Positions 1-9,265 of a stretch of DNA of 64,000 nucleotides are shown in pieces. The translations under genes and the position numbers were made by a program. Source of the stretch: Bradyrhizobium septentrionale (lineage in GTDB: Bacteria > Pseudomonadota > Alphaproteobacteria > Rhizobiales > Xanthobacteraceae); NCBI RefSeq assembly GCF_011516645.4, contig NZ_CP088285.1, forward strand, positions 8,698,501 to 8,762,500. Reading direction: 5' to 3'. How positions within the stretch are numbered: position 1 is the stretch's first letter; each line of letters begins with the position of its first letter. Below the pieces are notes generated by a model. That model searched no databases and was not told the origin of the DNA. It was given only the letters and a program-made list of their open reading frames with translations.

Positions 1-249
1 AGTGCGCCGATGCTTGAGCGCCTCGGCATATTCTGCCGACGCGTACCACTCGCGCAGACGCCTCATCGACGGGAATTCGACGACGATGATGTTGTTCGGC
101 GGCGGTTCGCCCTCAACCACTTCGGCGACACCGCCGCGCACCAGATAACGCCCGCCATAGTGCGCGATCGCCTTGGCCGCGATCGTGCGATAAGCCTCGA
201 AGCCGGCGGCATCCTTCACGTCGACTTCGGAAATCACATAGGCTGACAT
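1..249 (-). CDS. DUF1330 domain protein (C-terminus cut by window edge)
   Basis: The readable N-terminal 83 residues begin MSAYVISEVDVKDAAGFEAY and contain the ferredoxin-like pattern of the DUF1330 family (small dimeric alpha/beta-barrel proteins of about 95-100 residues, no settled function). A good Shine-Dalgarno GAGGTGG precedes the ATG at 249. The stop codon lies outside the window, so only the last 10-15 residues should be missing. It lies 9 nt downstream of the SDR gene on the same strand, so the two are probably one transcript. DUF1330 proteins often sit beside dehydrogenases, but no reaction can be assigned from sequence. Confidence 0.8.
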   Translation of the reverse strand, partial: MSAYVISEVDVKDAAGFEAYRTIAAKAIAHYGGRYLVRGGVAEVVEGEPPPNNIIVVEFPSMRRLREWYASAEYAEALKHRRT

Positions 250-258
250 GGGACCACC

Positions 259-1053
259 TCAGGCAATGGTGTTGACGATGCCGCCTTCGGCGCGCAGCGC
301 GGCGCCATTGGTAGCGGAGGCCTGCTTCGAGCAGACATAGACCACGAGATTGGCGATCTCCTCGGTGCTGGCAAAGCGCTGCAGCAACGAAGTCGGCCGG
401 TGCTGCTTGACGAAGTTGGAGGCCGCCTCCTCGACCGACTGCCCGTTCTGCTTCGCCAGATCCTTGACGAAGGTCTCGACGCCCTCGGACAGGGTCGGCC
501 CGGGCAGCACCGAGTTGACGGTGACCGCGGTGCCGCGGGTCAGCTGCGCCAGCCCGCGCGCGATCGCAAGCTGCGCGGTCTTGGTCGTGCCGTAATGGAT
601 CATCTCGGTCGGGATGTTGAGGCCGGATTCCGAGGAGATGAAGACGATGCGGCCCCAGTTGCGCTTCAGCATGCCCTGCATGTAGCCGCGCGACAGCCGC
701 ACCCCCGACATCACGTTGACCTCGAAGAAGCGGCTCCAGTCCTCGTCGGGAATGTCGAAGAACGCCTTCGGCTCGAAGATGCCGGCATTGTTGACGAGGA
801 TGTCGACCTCGGGTAGCGCCGCCAGCAGCGCCTTGCAGCCGGCTGATGTCGAGACGTCGGCGGCAATACCGCGGATCTTGGCGCCCGGCACCGCCTTTGC
901 GATCGCGGCAATGGCCGCGTCGACCTTGGCCTGGCCGCGGCCGTTGATGACGACCTCGGCGCCGGTCCCGGCCAGTCCCTTTGCAATGGCGTTGCCGATG
1001 CCCGCGGTCGAGCCGGTCACCAGCGCAGTCTTTCCGGAAAGGTCGATTTTCAT
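259..1053 (-). CDS. SDR-family NAD(P)-dependent oxidoreductase
   Basis: 264 residues, a normal classical short-chain dehydrogenase. The cofactor-binding glycine motif GSTAGIG is at about 14-20, the NNAG structural motif at 88-91, and the active-site Ser at 140/141 with Tyr154-x3-Lys158. Seeing the full catalytic set supports an active oxidoreductase acting on an alcohol/carbonyl substrate in the cytoplasm; the substrate cannot be read. The ATG at 1053 starts directly at the first beta strand. It is probably co-transcribed with the DUF1330 gene 9 nt downstream. A palindromic repeat (1151-1272) and the rplQ terminator separate it from the ribosomal block. Confidence 0.88.
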   Translation of the reverse strand: MKIDLSGKTALVTGSTAGIGNAIAKGLAGTGAEVVINGRGQAKVDAAIAAIAKAVPGAKIRGIAADVSTSAGCKALLAALPEVDILVNNAGIFEPKAFFDIPDEDWSRFFEVNVMSGVRLSRGYMQGMLKRNWGRIVFISSESGLNIPTEMIHYGTTKTAQLAIARGLAQLTRGTAVTVNSVLPGPTLSEGVETFVKDLAKQNGQSVEEAASNFVKQHRPTSLLQRFASTEEIANLVVYVCSKQASATNGAALRAEGGIVNTIA

Positions 1054-1150
1054 CTGTCATCTCCATTGATGTTGAAGGAGATATCGGGCGCGGCATGATG
1101 CACCGCAATTGCATCTCACCGACGAATGAGGAAGATTACGCATAGAACGA

Positions 1151-1272
1151 CGTCGTCCTGGCGAAAGCCAGGACCCATTACCCCAGATGCGAATTGTTAC
1201 GCGATGCTGGGGCCACAGTCTCTCCAACCACAAATGTCGGTGGTTATGGGTTCTGGCTTTCGACAGGACGAC
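1151..1272. repeat. Dispersed palindromic repeat, GTCGTCC family
   Basis: Left arm GTCGTCCTGGCGAAAGCC followed by AGGACCCAT; right arm ATGGGTTCTGGC followed by TTTCGACAGGACGAC. The arms form a long imperfect inverted repeat around about 65 nt. A second copy with the same ends is at 54184-54324 and a half copy at about 53973-54002. I recognise this type as common between genes in Bradyrhizobium. It fills the gap between the SDR gene and rplQ. Confidence 0.75.
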
Positions 1273-1296
1273 AAGAGATAGAACGCAGCCACCAAC

Positions 1297-1320
1297 AAAA
1301 AACGGCGCCCGGAGGCGCCG
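1297..1320 (-). terminator. Rho-independent terminator after rplQ
   Basis: On the minus strand CGGCGCC, loop TCCG, GGCGCCG is followed at once by six T. It lies 28 nt past the rplQ stop and ends the ribosomal superoperon. Confidence 0.88.
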
Positions 1321-1347
1321 CTTTCAAAACCTTGGCTCGAGACCGGC

Positions 1348-1764
1348 TTACGCCGCCTCGGCTTCCTTGTCCTGGGTCGGACCGGAGTCCTGGCCCTTGG
1401 CATCGACGTCGCGATCGACGAACTCGATCACGGCCATCGCTGCGTTGTCGCCGTAGCGGAAGCCGGCCTTGATGATGCGGGTGTAGCCGCCCTGGCGGTC
1501 CTTGTAGCGGGTCGCCAGCGTGTCGAACAGCTTCCTGACCTGGTCGACGTCGCGCAGCTCCGAGATCGCCTGACGGCGCAGGGCCAGCCCGCCCTTCTTG
1601 CCGAGGGTGACGAGCTTCTCGACGATCGGCCGCAGCTCCTTGGCCTTCGGCAGCGTGGTGACGATCTGCTCGTGCTTGATCAGCGCGGCCGCCATGTTGG
1701 CGAACATCGCACGCCGGTGCTCGGCGGTGCGGTTGAGCTTCCGATGAACCTTGCCGTGACGCAT
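1348..1764 (-). CDS. rplQ: 50S ribosomal protein L17
   Basis: 138 residues beginning [20 protein letters not shown], the conserved L17 N-terminus that packs against 23S rRNA near the exit tunnel. The length fits alphaproteobacterial L17, which carries a short acidic tail (here residues about 120-138). It is the last gene of the ribosomal block, 123 nt after rpoA. Unusually, a strong hairpin with a T tract lies between the two genes, so its expression is either attenuated relative to rpoA or supported by read-through. Confidence 0.97.
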   Translation of the reverse strand: MRHGKVHRKLNRTAEHRRAMFANMAAALIKHEQIVTTLPKAKELRPIVEKLVTLGKKGGLALRRQAISELRDVDQVRKLFDTLATRYKDRQGGYTRIIKAGFRYGDNAAMAVIEFVDRDVDAKGQDSGPTQDKEAEAA

Positions 1765-1840
1765 TGACTTCTTCCTTCTTCAATTCTGCCGCGGTGGTTC
1801 AGCGACAAGTCTTGCAGGTGGGCATCCTGCGTTCGCCCAT

Positions 1841-1873
1841 TAAAAAATCGTGGCCGGAGGTTTTCCGGCCACG
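1841..1873 (-). terminator. Strong hairpin with T tract between rpoA and rplQ
   Basis: On the minus strand a 10-bp perfect stem CGTGGCCGGA / TCCGGCCACG with a 5-nt loop is followed by A and six T. It begins 15 nt after the rpoA stop. By form it is a complete intrinsic terminator, yet rplQ lies downstream on the same strand. Confidence 0.82.
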
Positions 1874-1887
1874 ACGGTGAAAACGGA

Positions 1888-2916
1888 TCAGTAGTGATCC
1901 TCGAAGCGCTTGGCGAGCTCGTCGATGTTCTCCGGCGGCCAGCCCGGCACTTCCATGCCGAGATGCAGACCCATCTGGGCCAGCACTTCCTTGATCTCGT
2001 TCAGCGACTTGCGGCCGAAGTTCGGGGTGCGGAGCATTTCCGCTTCCGACTTCTGCACGAGGTCGCCGATGTAGACGATGTTGTCGTTCTTCAGGCAGTT
2101 TGCCGAACGCACCGACAGCTCGAGCTCGTCGACCTTCTTGAGGAACGCCGGGTTGAACGCGAGATCGGGGATGATCTCCTGCGTGACTTCCTTGCGCGGC
2201 TCTTCGAAGTTGACGAACACGTTGAGCTGATCCTGCAAGATGCGCGCAGCGTAGGCCACCGCGTCATCCGGCGTGATCGCGCCGTTGGTCTCGATCGTCA
2301 TGGTCAGCTTGTCGTAGTCGAGGATCTGGCCCTCACGGGTGTTCTCGACCTTGTAGGAGACCTTGCGGACCGGCGAGAACAGGCTGTCGACCGGGATCAG
2401 GCCGATCGGGGCATCCTCGGGACGGTTGCGTTCGGCGGCGACATAGCCCTTGCCGGTCGCGACCGTGAATTCCATGCGGATCTCGGCGCCATCGTCCAGC
2501 GTGCAGATCTGCAGGTCCGGATTGAGCACCACGACGTCGCCGACGGTCTGGATGTCGCCAGCGGTGACGGCGCCCGGGCCCTGCTTCTTGACGACCATGC
2601 GCTTCGGGCCTTCGCCCTGCATCTTGATCGCGATGTCCTTGATGTTGAGCACGATGTCGGTGACGTCTTCACGCACACCGGCGATCGAGGAGAACTCGTG
2701 CAGCACGCCGTCGATGTGCACCGACTGCACCGCCGCGCCCTGCAGCGAGGACAGCAGGATGCGGCGCAGCGCGTTGCCGAGCGTCTGGCCGAAGCCACGC
2801 TCGAGCGGTTCGGCGACGACGGTGGCGAACCGGCTCGCGTCCGAGCCCGGCGTCACCTGCAGCTTGTTCGGTCGAATGAGTTCTTGCCAATTTTTCTGGA
2901 TCGTCACTTTTTTCAC
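1888..2916 (-). CDS. rpoA: DNA-directed RNA polymerase subunit alpha
   Basis: 342 residues. The N-terminal dimerisation domain (about 1-235) contains the [11 protein letters not shown] signature at about 47-57. The C-terminal domain (about 250-330) holds the [12 protein letters not shown] and [12 protein letters not shown] helices that contact UP elements and activators. Length is normal for alphaproteobacteria. It assembles beta and beta' in core polymerase. It lies 121 nt after rpsK and is followed by the terminator-like hairpin at 1841-1873. Confidence 0.98.
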   Translation of the reverse strand: MKKVTIQKNWQELIRPNKLQVTPGSDASRFATVVAEPLERGFGQTLGNALRRILLSSLQGAAVQSVHIDGVLHEFSSIAGVREDVTDIVLNIKDIAIKMQGEGPKRMVVKKQGPGAVTAGDIQTVGDVVVLNPDLQICTLDDGAEIRMEFTVATGKGYVAAERNRPEDAPIGLIPVDSLFSPVRKVSYKVENTREGQILDYDKLTMTIETNGAITPDDAVAYAARILQDQLNVFVNFEEPRKEVTQEIIPDLAFNPAFLKKVDELELSVRSANCLKNDNIVYIGDLVQKSEAEMLRTPNFGRKSLNEIKEVLAQMGLHLGMEVPGWPPENIDELAKRFEDHY

Positions 2917-3037
2917 CCTTTGCCAGTCGCAGGGCCAGTCGAATGGCCGAACCTGGCGTTGGAGATCGCGGAACAGTCCGCGCGGTCAATTCCAAAAACC
3001 ATCGCGGGGCGGCAGACCGCCGCCCGCGACTTACAGA

Positions 3038-3427
3038 TCAAACGCGCCGACGCTTGCGCGGACGGCAACCATTGTGCGGGATCGTGGTCACGTCGCGGAT
3101 CGAGGTGACGGTGAAGCCCGCAGCCTGCAGCGCGCGGAGCGCCGACTCACGACCCGAACCCGGGCCGGCCACTTCAACCTCCAGCGTGCGCATGCCGTGT
3201 TCCTGCGCCTTCTTGGAGACGTCTTCGGCCGCGACCTGCGCGGCATAGGGGGTCGACTTGCGCGAACCCTTGAAGCCCATCGTGCCGGCCGACGACCAGG
3301 CGATGGTGTTGCCCTGCGCGTCGGTGATGGTGATGGTCGTATTGTTGAACGACGAATTTACGTGCGCGATGCCGGAGGCGATGTTCTTGCGTTCGCGGCG
3401 GCGTACGCGGGTGGCTTCCTTGCCCAT
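3038..3427 (-). CDS. rpsK: 30S ribosomal protein S11
   Basis: 129 residues from [16 protein letters not shown] to the very basic end [12 protein letters not shown]11 lines the platform of the 30S subunit and contacts mRNA near the E site. An in-frame upstream start exists at 3451, but the ATG at 3427 has AGGAAAGG 8 nt upstream and matches the family's usual N-terminus, so it is preferred. It sits between rpsM and rpoA as in the standard alpha operon. Confidence 0.96.
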   Translation of the reverse strand: MGKEATRVRRRERKNIASGIAHVNSSFNNTTITITDAQGNTIAWSSAGTMGFKGSRKSTPYAAQVAAEDVSKKAQEHGMRTLEVEVAGPGSGRESALRALQAAGFTVTSIRDVTTIPHNGCRPRKRRRV

Positions 3428-3487
3428 TTCAAACCTTTCCTGTGATCTCAAGCGCCGCCGTAGTGCCAGCGGCTACACCTCAAAAAG

Positions 3488-3546
3488 CGATTAGCGAATG
3501 GCGAGTAGCGAATAGAACTATTCGCCACCCACTATTCGCTATTCGC
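3488..3546. repeat. Short palindromic repeat between rpsM and rpsK
   Basis: TTAGCGAATGGCGAGTAGCG followed by AATAG pairs with an opposing arm rich in CTATTCGC and ATTCGCC, an imperfect inverted repeat of about 59 nt. The same vocabulary (GCGAGTAGCGA, CTATTCGC) makes an inverted repeat in the tuf-rpsJ gap at 16117-16179, so this is a mobile or dispersed palindrome, not a gene-specific signal. Confidence 0.75.
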
Positions 3547-3550
3547 CTAA

Positions 3551-3919
3551 TTACTTCTTCTTGCCGGCGATCGCCTTGGCCGGCCCCTTGCGCGTGCGCG
3601 CATTGGTGTGGGTGCGCTGACCGCGCACCGGCAGACCGCGGCGATGACGCAGGCCGCGATAGCAGCCGAGGTCCATCAGCCGCTTGATGTTGATGCCGAC
3701 CTCGCGACGGAGGTCGCCCTCGACCAGATAGTCGCGGTCGATGACTTCGCGGATCTGCAGGACCTCCTGGTCGGTCAACTGATTGACGCGACGGTCCACC
3801 GGAATCTTGGTCTTCTCCATGATGTCGGCCGCGTTCTTCTGGCCGATGCCATGGATGTACTGAAGCGCGATCAGGACGCGCTTGTTGGTCGGAATGTTGA
3901 CGCCGGCAATACGGGCCAC
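3551..3919 (-). CDS. rpsM: 30S ribosomal protein S13
   Basis: 122 residues, [20 protein letters not shown] onward, with the H2TH-like GIG motif (IHGIGQKNA) and the C-terminal basic tail [18 protein letters not shown] that reaches toward the P-site tRNA. S13 sits in the 30S head and bridges to the 50S subunit. It follows adk by 189 nt and precedes rpsK by 123 nt. rpmJ and infA, often found just before rpsM in other bacteria, are absent here. Confidence 0.97.
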   Translation of the reverse strand: MARIAGVNIPTNKRVLIALQYIHGIGQKNAADIMEKTKIPVDRRVNQLTDQEVLQIREVIDRDYLVEGDLRREVGINIKRLMDLGCYRGLRHRRGLPVRGQRTHTNARTRKGPAKAIAGKKK

Positions 3920-4108
3920 GGACTTCTCTCCTGTCGCCGATCCATCACGGATACGGGCTGCTCAAGTTCTTGCTCTCTCGGGCTTGTGTCCACAAACGCG
4001 AACACGACGCCCTCCCCTCATGTCCTTCGGGGCCCGGCATCGTCATAAAACTATCCAACTTGGATGCGGGGCTTATTAAAGGATTCATGTCGGTTTCGTC
4101 AACCGCTC

Positions 4109-5002
4109 CTAGCGTTTAGCTCGCTTTTTCGTGAGCTTTTTTGTCGCCTTTTTGGCGGCTTTTGCACCCTTCCGGGTACTGGCGGCCTTCTTTGCAGCCT
4201 TCTTCGCGGCCTTTTTGGCGCCCTTGTTGGTACCTTTGGCCTTGGCGACCGCCTTTGCGGCCCCCTTGGCGGCCTTCCGGGCCGGCTTGGCGGCCGTTTT
4301 GGCCGACTTAGTTGCCTTCTTGGCCGGCTTTTTGGTCGTCTTCTTGGCCGTCTTGGTGGCCTTCGAAGCGCTCTTGGCCGGTTTCTTGGCCGGCTCGTCG
4401 GCCTTCGATTCGACGGCGCCGATCGCCGCCAGGATCCGGTTGATGTCGCGGGTGACGTGCTCGATGGTCATCATGCCATCGACCGTCAGGAGCTTCCGCC
4501 GCTCGGAATAGTAGTGAATCAGCGGTTCCGTCATCGACCGATACTGCGCCAGGCGCTTGGTCAGCACTTCCGGCGTGTCGTCGAGCCGCACTTCCTCGCC
4601 GCGCGCGCGGGTCTCCTCGGCGCGCTTCTCAACGCGCGCGAGCAGCGCGCTTTCGTTGACGCGCAGCTCGACAACGGCGTCGAGCTTGAGATGTCTTTTC
4701 CTGAGCAGCTCGTCCAGGGCCTCCGCCTGCGGCACGGTGCGCGGGAAGCCATCCAGGATGAACCCCTTTTTGGCGTCGGGCTCCTCGATCCGGTCGGCGA
4801 TGATTCCCACCACAACCTCGTCCGGAACCAGACCGCCATTGGCCATGATCTCCTTGGCCTGCAAGCCGACCGGCGTGCCCGCGGCAACGGCGGCGCGCAG
4901 CATTTCGCCGGTCGAGAGCTGAACGATGCCGTGCTTGTGCACCAGCCGCTGCGCCTGGGTTCCCTTGCCCGAGCCCGGCGGCCCCAAAAGGATCAATCTC
5001 AT
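4109..5002 (-). CDS. adk: Adenylate kinase with a Lys/Ala-rich C-terminal tail
   Basis: 297 residues. Residues 1 to about 198 form a complete short-LID adenylate kinase (ATP + AMP = 2 ADP). The P-loop GPPGSGKGT is at 7-15, the AMP-binding STGEMLR at 30-36, DGFPRT at 84-89 and the arginine-rich LID near 122-150; there are no zinc cysteines. From about 200 to 297 the protein becomes almost only Lys, Ala, Thr, Ser and Pro in [12 protein letters not shown] repeats, resembling histone H1 tails. Typical bacterial Adk is 180-220 residues, so the tail adds roughly 100. The gene sits between secY and rpsM as expected. No frameshift is needed to read the tail. Confidence 0.95.
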   Translation of the reverse strand: MRLILLGPPGSGKGTQAQRLVHKHGIVQLSTGEMLRAAVAAGTPVGLQAKEIMANGGLVPDEVVVGIIADRIEEPDAKKGFILDGFPRTVPQAEALDELLRKRHLKLDAVVELRVNESALLARVEKRAEETRARGEEVRLDDTPEVLTKRLAQYRSMTEPLIHYYSERRKLLTVDGMMTIEHVTRDINRILAAIGAVESKADEPAKKPAKSASKATKTAKKTTKKPAKKATKSAKTAAKPARKAAKGAAKAVAKAKGTNKGAKKAAKKAAKKAASTRKGAKAAKKATKKLTKKRAKR

Positions 5003-5073
5003 CTCTGTTTCGCCCCCCGGCTAGGTGGGCGAGGTCCGCACACCAGTGTTTTGAGTTTGAAGCCGCGCCGTGA

Positions 5074-6408
5074 TCAGCGGCGGCGGCCTCCCCTGAGCTT
5101 CGACTTCCTGATCAGCCCTTCATACTGGTGAGCGAGCAGATAGCCCTGCACCTGCGACACCGTATCCATCGTCACGCTGACGACGATCAGGAGCGAAGTG
5201 CCGCCAAAGTAGAACGGGACCGAGGCGTAGGAAATCAGAATTTCGGGAATCAGGCAGACGATCGCGAGATAGACCGCACCGAGCACCGTGATGCGCGACA
5301 GCACGTAGTCGATATATTCGGCGGTGCGCTCGCCGGGCCGGATGCCCGGGATGAAGCCGCCATGCTTCTTCAGATTGTCCGCGGTCTCGGTCGGGTTGAA
5401 CACGATCGCGGTGTAGAAGAACGCGAAGAACACGATCAGCGCGAGATACATGAACAGGAACAACGGCCGGCCGTGGCTGAGCTGGGTGGTGATCCACTGG
5501 AACCACTCCGGGCCCTTGCCGGCGTTGAAGTTCGCAACCGTGGTCGGCAGCAGCAGCAGCGACGAGGCGAAGATGGGCGGAATCACGCCGGAGGTGTTGA
5601 GCTTGAGCGGCAGATGCGAGGACTGGCCCTCGAACATCTTGTTGCCGACCTGACGCTTCGGATACTGGATCAGCAGCCGGCGCTGCGCGCGCTCCATGAA
5701 CACGATGAAGGCGATCACGGCGACTGCCATCACGATGACGATCAGGATCAGGCCGGTCGACATTGCGCCCTGGCGACCGAGTTCCAGCATGTTGGCGAGC
5801 GCCGACGGCAGCTCGGCGACAATGCCGGACAGGATGATCAGCGAAATACCGTTGCCGATGCCGCGCGAGGTGATCTGCTCGCCGAGCCACATCAGGAACA
5901 TGGTGCCGCCAGTCAGCGTGATCGCGGTCGACAGGCGGAAGAACATGCCGGGGTCGCTGACGACATTGCCGGCGCCTTCGAGGCCGATCGCGATACCGTA
6001 GGACTGGAACGCGGCCAGGATCACCGTCAAATAGCGGGTGTACTGGTTCAGCGTCTTGCGGCCCGCCTCGCCTTCCTTCTTGAGCGCCTCGAGCTGCGGC
6101 GACACGGTGGTCAACAGTTGCACGATGATCGATGCCGAAATGTACGGCATGATGTTCAGCGCGAAGATCGCCATGCGGTGGATGCCGCCGCCGGCGAACA
6201 TGTTGAACATGCCGAGGATGCCGCCGGACTGGCTGCGGAACACCTGCTCCCAGATGTTGGGATCGATGCCCGGCAGCGGGATGTAGGTGCCCAGCCGATA
6301 AACAAGCAGCGCACCCAGGGTGAACCAGATGCGCTTCTTCAGCTCGTCGGCTTTCGCCAGCTGTCCGAAATTGAGGTTGGCGGCAAGTTGTTCGGCTGCT
6401 GAGACCAT
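5074..6408 (-). CDS. secY: Protein translocase subunit SecY
   Basis: 444 residues with ten hydrophobic segments, the pore-forming subunit of the SecYEG channel in the inner membrane. The N-terminal cytoplasmic helix ends in KADELKKRIWFTLGAL; the plug region GGGIHRMAIFALNIMPYISA (about 72-91) and the C-terminal basic end KSKLRGGRRR are typical. It lies between rplO and adk as in the spc operon. The 158-nt gap from rplO is unusually long and contains a 9-bp hairpin (6532-6556). Confidence 0.98.
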   Translation of the reverse strand: MVSAAEQLAANLNFGQLAKADELKKRIWFTLGALLVYRLGTYIPLPGIDPNIWEQVFRSQSGGILGMFNMFAGGGIHRMAIFALNIMPYISASIIVQLLTTVSPQLEALKKEGEAGRKTLNQYTRYLTVILAAFQSYGIAIGLEGAGNVVSDPGMFFRLSTAITLTGGTMFLMWLGEQITSRGIGNGISLIILSGIVAELPSALANMLELGRQGAMSTGLILIVIVMAVAVIAFIVFMERAQRRLLIQYPKRQVGNKMFEGQSSHLPLKLNTSGVIPPIFASSLLLLPTTVANFNAGKGPEWFQWITTQLSHGRPLFLFMYLALIVFFAFFYTAIVFNPTETADNLKKHGGFIPGIRPGERTAEYIDYVLSRITVLGAVYLAIVCLIPEILISYASVPFYFGGTSLLIVVSVTMDTVSQVQGYLLAHQYEGLIRKSKLRGGRRR

Positions 6409-6531
6409 TTTCGGCTTTCTCCCGGAGCCCCCTTCGCCGACGCCCCCCAGAGATCAGTTCTCCCGGGGAGTCGGCAGACACCGGACATTATCTGGTGCTC
6501 GGCCTCGATAAGTCCATCATTCGAACTGCGG

Positions 6532-6556
6532 ATTGCCCGCGCCGCGCGCGGGCAAT
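6532..6556. repeat. Palindrome in the rplO-secY gap
   Basis: ATTGCCCGC and GCGGGCAAT form a perfect 9-bp stem around 7 nt. It resembles the dispersed palindromes elsewhere in the window more than a terminator, since no T tract follows on the minus strand. Confidence 0.55.
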
Positions 6557-6566
6557 GACGCAGATG

Positions 6567-7052
6567 TTACGCCGCCTCGCCTTCTTCCTTGGCGGGGGCC
6601 AGGATCTTGACCGAGCCGCCGGCCTTCTCGACCGCGGCAATGGCCGACTTGGAGGCGCCGTGCACCTCGATCGTCAGCTTGGTCTTGATCTCGCCGCGAC
6701 CGAGCAGCCGCAGGCCGTCCTTGGCGCGGCGCAGCACGCCGGCCTTCACCAGCGATTCGACGTTCACCGTGGCGGACGCGTCCACCAGCTTGTTGTCGAT
6801 CGCTTCCTGCAGACGGTCGAGATTGATCTCGGCGAAGTCGAGCCGGAAGATGTTGTTGAAGCCGCGCTTCGGCAGACGGCGATGCATCGGCATCTGGCCA
6901 CCTTCGAAACCCTTGATGCGGACGCCCGAACGCGCGGTCTGGCCCTTGCCGCCGCGGCCCGAGGTCTTGCCTTTGCCGGAACCGATGCCACGGCCGACAC
7001 GCATGCGCTTCTTGCGCGAGCCGGCGTTGTCGGCGATATCGCTGAGCTTCAT
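6567..7052 (-). CDS. rplO: 50S ribosomal protein L15
   Basis: 161 residues, starting [20 protein letters not shown] with the glycine/arginine-rich N-terminal extension ([19 protein letters not shown]) that threads into 23S rRNA. The C-terminal globular domain is complete, ending KEEGEAA. L15 is a late-assembly large-subunit protein. It lies 21 nt after rpmD and 158 nt before secY. Confidence 0.97.
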   Translation of the reverse strand: MKLSDIADNAGSRKKRMRVGRGIGSGKGKTSGRGGKGQTARSGVRIKGFEGGQMPMHRRLPKRGFNNIFRLDFAEINLDRLQEAIDNKLVDASATVNVESLVKAGVLRRAKDGLRLLGRGEIKTKLTIEVHGASKSAIAAVEKAGGSVKILAPAKEEGEAA

Positions 7053-7073
7053 CGCCCTTCTCCTTATCTCTGC

Positions 7074-7265
7074 TTACTCGCCGACGACGCGGACGAGATG
7101 CTGGACTTTGCTGATCATGCCGCGAACTTCAGGGGTGTCCTGCAGCTCGGCGGTGCGGCCGATCTTGTTGAGCTTGAGGCCGATCAGCGTCGAACGCTGC
7201 GAGTGATGGCGGCGGATTGCGCTGCCGGTCTGCTCGACCTTGATCGTCTTGCTGGCCTTGGCCAT
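7074..7265 (-). CDS. rpmD: 50S ribosomal protein L30
   Basis: 63 residues, [19 protein letters not shown] onward, with the family's [10 protein letters not shown] turn. This is the short bacterial L30, the normal length. It lies 35 nt after rpsE and 21 nt before rplO, the canonical spc position. Confidence 0.96.
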   Translation of the reverse strand: MAKASKTIKVEQTGSAIRRHHSQRSTLIGLKLNKIGRTAELQDTPEVRGMISKVQHLVRVVGE

Positions 7266-7300
7266 CGTCTTGAACTCCAGAAAGCGCTGGTCGCGCGGGG

Positions 7301-7876
7301 TTATTCCGCCACCGCTTCGGCATCGCCGCCGACGCGGCGCGACTGCAGGGTGGAGACCTTGATGTTGCGGCGGGCCGCCACCGAGCGCGGCGAATCCTGA
7401 TGCTTCAGCGCATCGAAGGTTGCGCGAACCATGTTGTAGGGATTCGACGAGCCGATCGACTTCGCCACCACGTCCTGGATGCCGAGCGTCTCGAACACCG
7501 CGCGCATCGGGCCGCCGGCGATGATGCCGGTACCGGCCGGAGCGGCACGCAGGTAGACGCGGCCGGCGCCGTGACGGCCGGCGATGTCGTGATGCAGCGT
7601 ACGGCCCTCCCGAAGCGCGACGCGCGTCAGATTGCGCTTCGCCGATTCGGTCGCCTTGCGGATCGCCTCCGGCACTTCGCGCGCCTTGCCGTGGCCGAAC
7701 CCGACCCGGCCCTTCTGATCGCCGATCACGACCAGCGCCGCAAAGCCGAAGCGCTTGCCGCCCTTGACGACCTTCGCCACGCGATTGATGTGGACGAGCT
7801 TGTCGACGAACTCGCTGTCGCGCTCTTCGCGATCCCTGCTCCGTTCGCGTCCGCCGCGTTCGCGTTCACCTGCCAT
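7301..7876 (-). CDS. rpsE: 30S ribosomal protein S5
   Basis: 191 residues from [21 protein letters not shown] charged N-terminal tail precedes the double-stranded-RNA-binding-like domain ([20 protein letters not shown], about 27-46) and the [12 protein letters not shown] segment. S5 helps decoding fidelity at the mRNA entry. A TTG four codons upstream (7888) is in frame, but the ATG at 7876 gives the usual family N-terminus and is preferred. It lies between rplR and rpmD. Confidence 0.95.
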   Translation of the reverse strand: MAGERERGGRERSRDREERDSEFVDKLVHINRVAKVVKGGKRFGFAALVVIGDQKGRVGFGHGKAREVPEAIRKATESAKRNLTRVALREGRTLHHDIAGRHGAGRVYLRAAPAGTGIIAGGPMRAVFETLGIQDVVAKSIGSSNPYNMVRATFDALKHQDSPRSVAARRNIKVSTLQSRRVGGDAEAVAE

Positions 7877-7933
7877 GGTGTTTTCCAATCTCTAGGAGGC
7901 CCAAGCCTCTTTCCTTGTAATCGTTCGATTCGT

Positions 7934-8293
7934 TTAGAAGCTCAATCCGCCTTCACGCGCCGCATCCGCGAGCGCCTTGACGCGCCCGTGATAGATGTAG
8001 GCGCCGCGATCGAACACGACTTCCTTGACACCCTTCTGCGCCGCGCGCTCGGCGAGCAGCTTGCCGACCGCCTTCGCAGCATCGATGTCGGCGCCGGTCT
8101 TGCCGGCCTCGCGCAGATTCTTCTCCAGCGACGAGGCGGACGCGAGCGTCTCGCCCTTCTGGTCGTCGATGACCTGGGCGTAGATGTGCTTGGACGAGCG
8201 GAACACCGACAGCCGCGGACGGCCGCCTGCCGAGCGGCGAAGCGCAAGGCGCACGCGCTGCTTGCGCCGGGCATTCGTAACCTTGAGTGACAT
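7934..8293 (-). CDS. rplR: 50S ribosomal protein L18
   Basis: 119 residues. The basic N-terminus ([12 protein letters not shown]) precedes the [18 protein letters not shown] core typical of 5S rRNA-binding L18, and it ends with the conserved [17 protein letters not shown]. It works with L5 and L25 to anchor 5S rRNA. It lies 11 nt after rplF and 57 nt before rpsE. Confidence 0.97.
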   Translation of the reverse strand: MSLKVTNARRKQRVRLALRRSAGGRPRLSVFRSSKHIYAQVIDDQKGETLASASSLEKNLREAGKTGADIDAAKAVGKLLAERAAQKGVKEVVFDRGAYIYHGRVKALADAAREGGLSF

Positions 8294-8304
8294 GACCGGC
8301 TCCG

Positions 8305-8838
8305 TTACTTCTTCTTGCCTTCCTTGCGGAAGATGAACTCGTTGGCGTACTTCACGCCCTTGCCCTTGTAGGGCTCCGGCGGACGGTAGGCGCGGATCTC
8401 GGCGGCGACCTGGCCGACGCGCTGAGGATCGTTGCCGGTGATCGTGATCTCGGTCGGCTTCGGCACCGCGATGGTGATGCCTTCCGGGATCGCGTAGACC
8501 ACGTCGTGGCTGTAGCCGAGCGCGAGCTGCAGGTTCTTGCCCTGCATCGCGGCGCGGTAGCCGACGCCGGTGATCTCGAGTTTCCTCTCGAAGCCCTTGG
8601 TGACGCCCTCGACGAGGTTGGCGACCTGCGCGCGCGCGGTCCCGTACATGGCTTGGGCGCGGTTGGTCTTGACGCGCGGAGCGACCTTGACCTGGCCGTT
8701 CTCGAACTTCACCTCGACGTCGTCATGCACCACGAACTGAAGCTGGCCCTTCGGCCCCTTCACCTTGACGGTCTGGCCCTCGACGGTCGCCGTCACACCT
8801 GACGGGATCGCCACCGGCCTTTTGCCGATACGTGACAT
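8305..8838 (-). CDS. rplF: 50S ribosomal protein L6
   Basis: 177 residues, [20 protein letters not shown] onward, with two repeated L6 domains and the C-terminal signature [16 protein letters not shown]. The length is standard. L6 binds near the sarcin-ricin loop and is needed for elongation factor function. It lies 14 nt after rpsH and 11 nt before rplR. Confidence 0.97.
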   Translation of the reverse strand: MSRIGKRPVAIPSGVTATVEGQTVKVKGPKGQLQFVVHDDVEVKFENGQVKVAPRVKTNRAQAMYGTARAQVANLVEGVTKGFERKLEITGVGYRAAMQGKNLQLALGYSHDVVYAIPEGITIAVPKPTEITITGNDPQRVGQVAAEIRAYRPPEPYKGKGVKYANEFIFRKEGKKK

Positions 8839-8852
8839 CGTAAAATCCTTCC

Positions 8853-9251
8853 TCAGAACACCGTGAAGAGAACTTCGCCGCCCACGTTGGCGTCGCGCGC
8901 CTCGTGGTCAGCCATGATTCCCTTCGGCGTCGACAACACCGAAATGCCGAGACCGTTGTTCACGCGCGGCAGGTTCTTCACCGAGGCGTAAACGCGGCGG
9001 CCCGGCTTCGACACCCGCTCGATCTCGCGGATGACGGGCTCGCCGTCGAAATACTTCAGCTCGATCTCGAGCTCGCTGCGGCCCGAGGCATGCTCGACGC
9101 TGGCGTAGCCGCGGATGTAACCCTCGGACTTCAGCACTTCGAGCACGTTGGCGCGCATCTTCGAGCCCGGGGTCGAAACCTTGGACTTGGAGCGCATCTG
9201 CGCGTTGCGGATGCGGGTGATGAGATCGCTGATCGGATCGTGCGTAGACAT
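8853..9251 (-). CDS. rpsH: 30S ribosomal protein S8
   Basis: 132 residues, [20 protein letters not shown] onward, ending with the conserved [20 protein letters not shown] region. S8 is a primary 16S rRNA binder and, in enteric bacteria, the translational repressor of the spc operon. Whether that feedback exists here is not visible. It lies 14 nt from both rpsN and rplF. Confidence 0.97.
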   Translation of the reverse strand: MSTHDPISDLITRIRNAQMRSKSKVSTPGSKMRANVLEVLKSEGYIRGYASVEHASGRSELEIELKYFDGEPVIREIERVSKPGRRVYASVKNLPRVNNGLGISVLSTPKGIMADHEARDANVGGEVLFTVF

Positions 9252-9265
9252 GGTTCCGACCCTCC

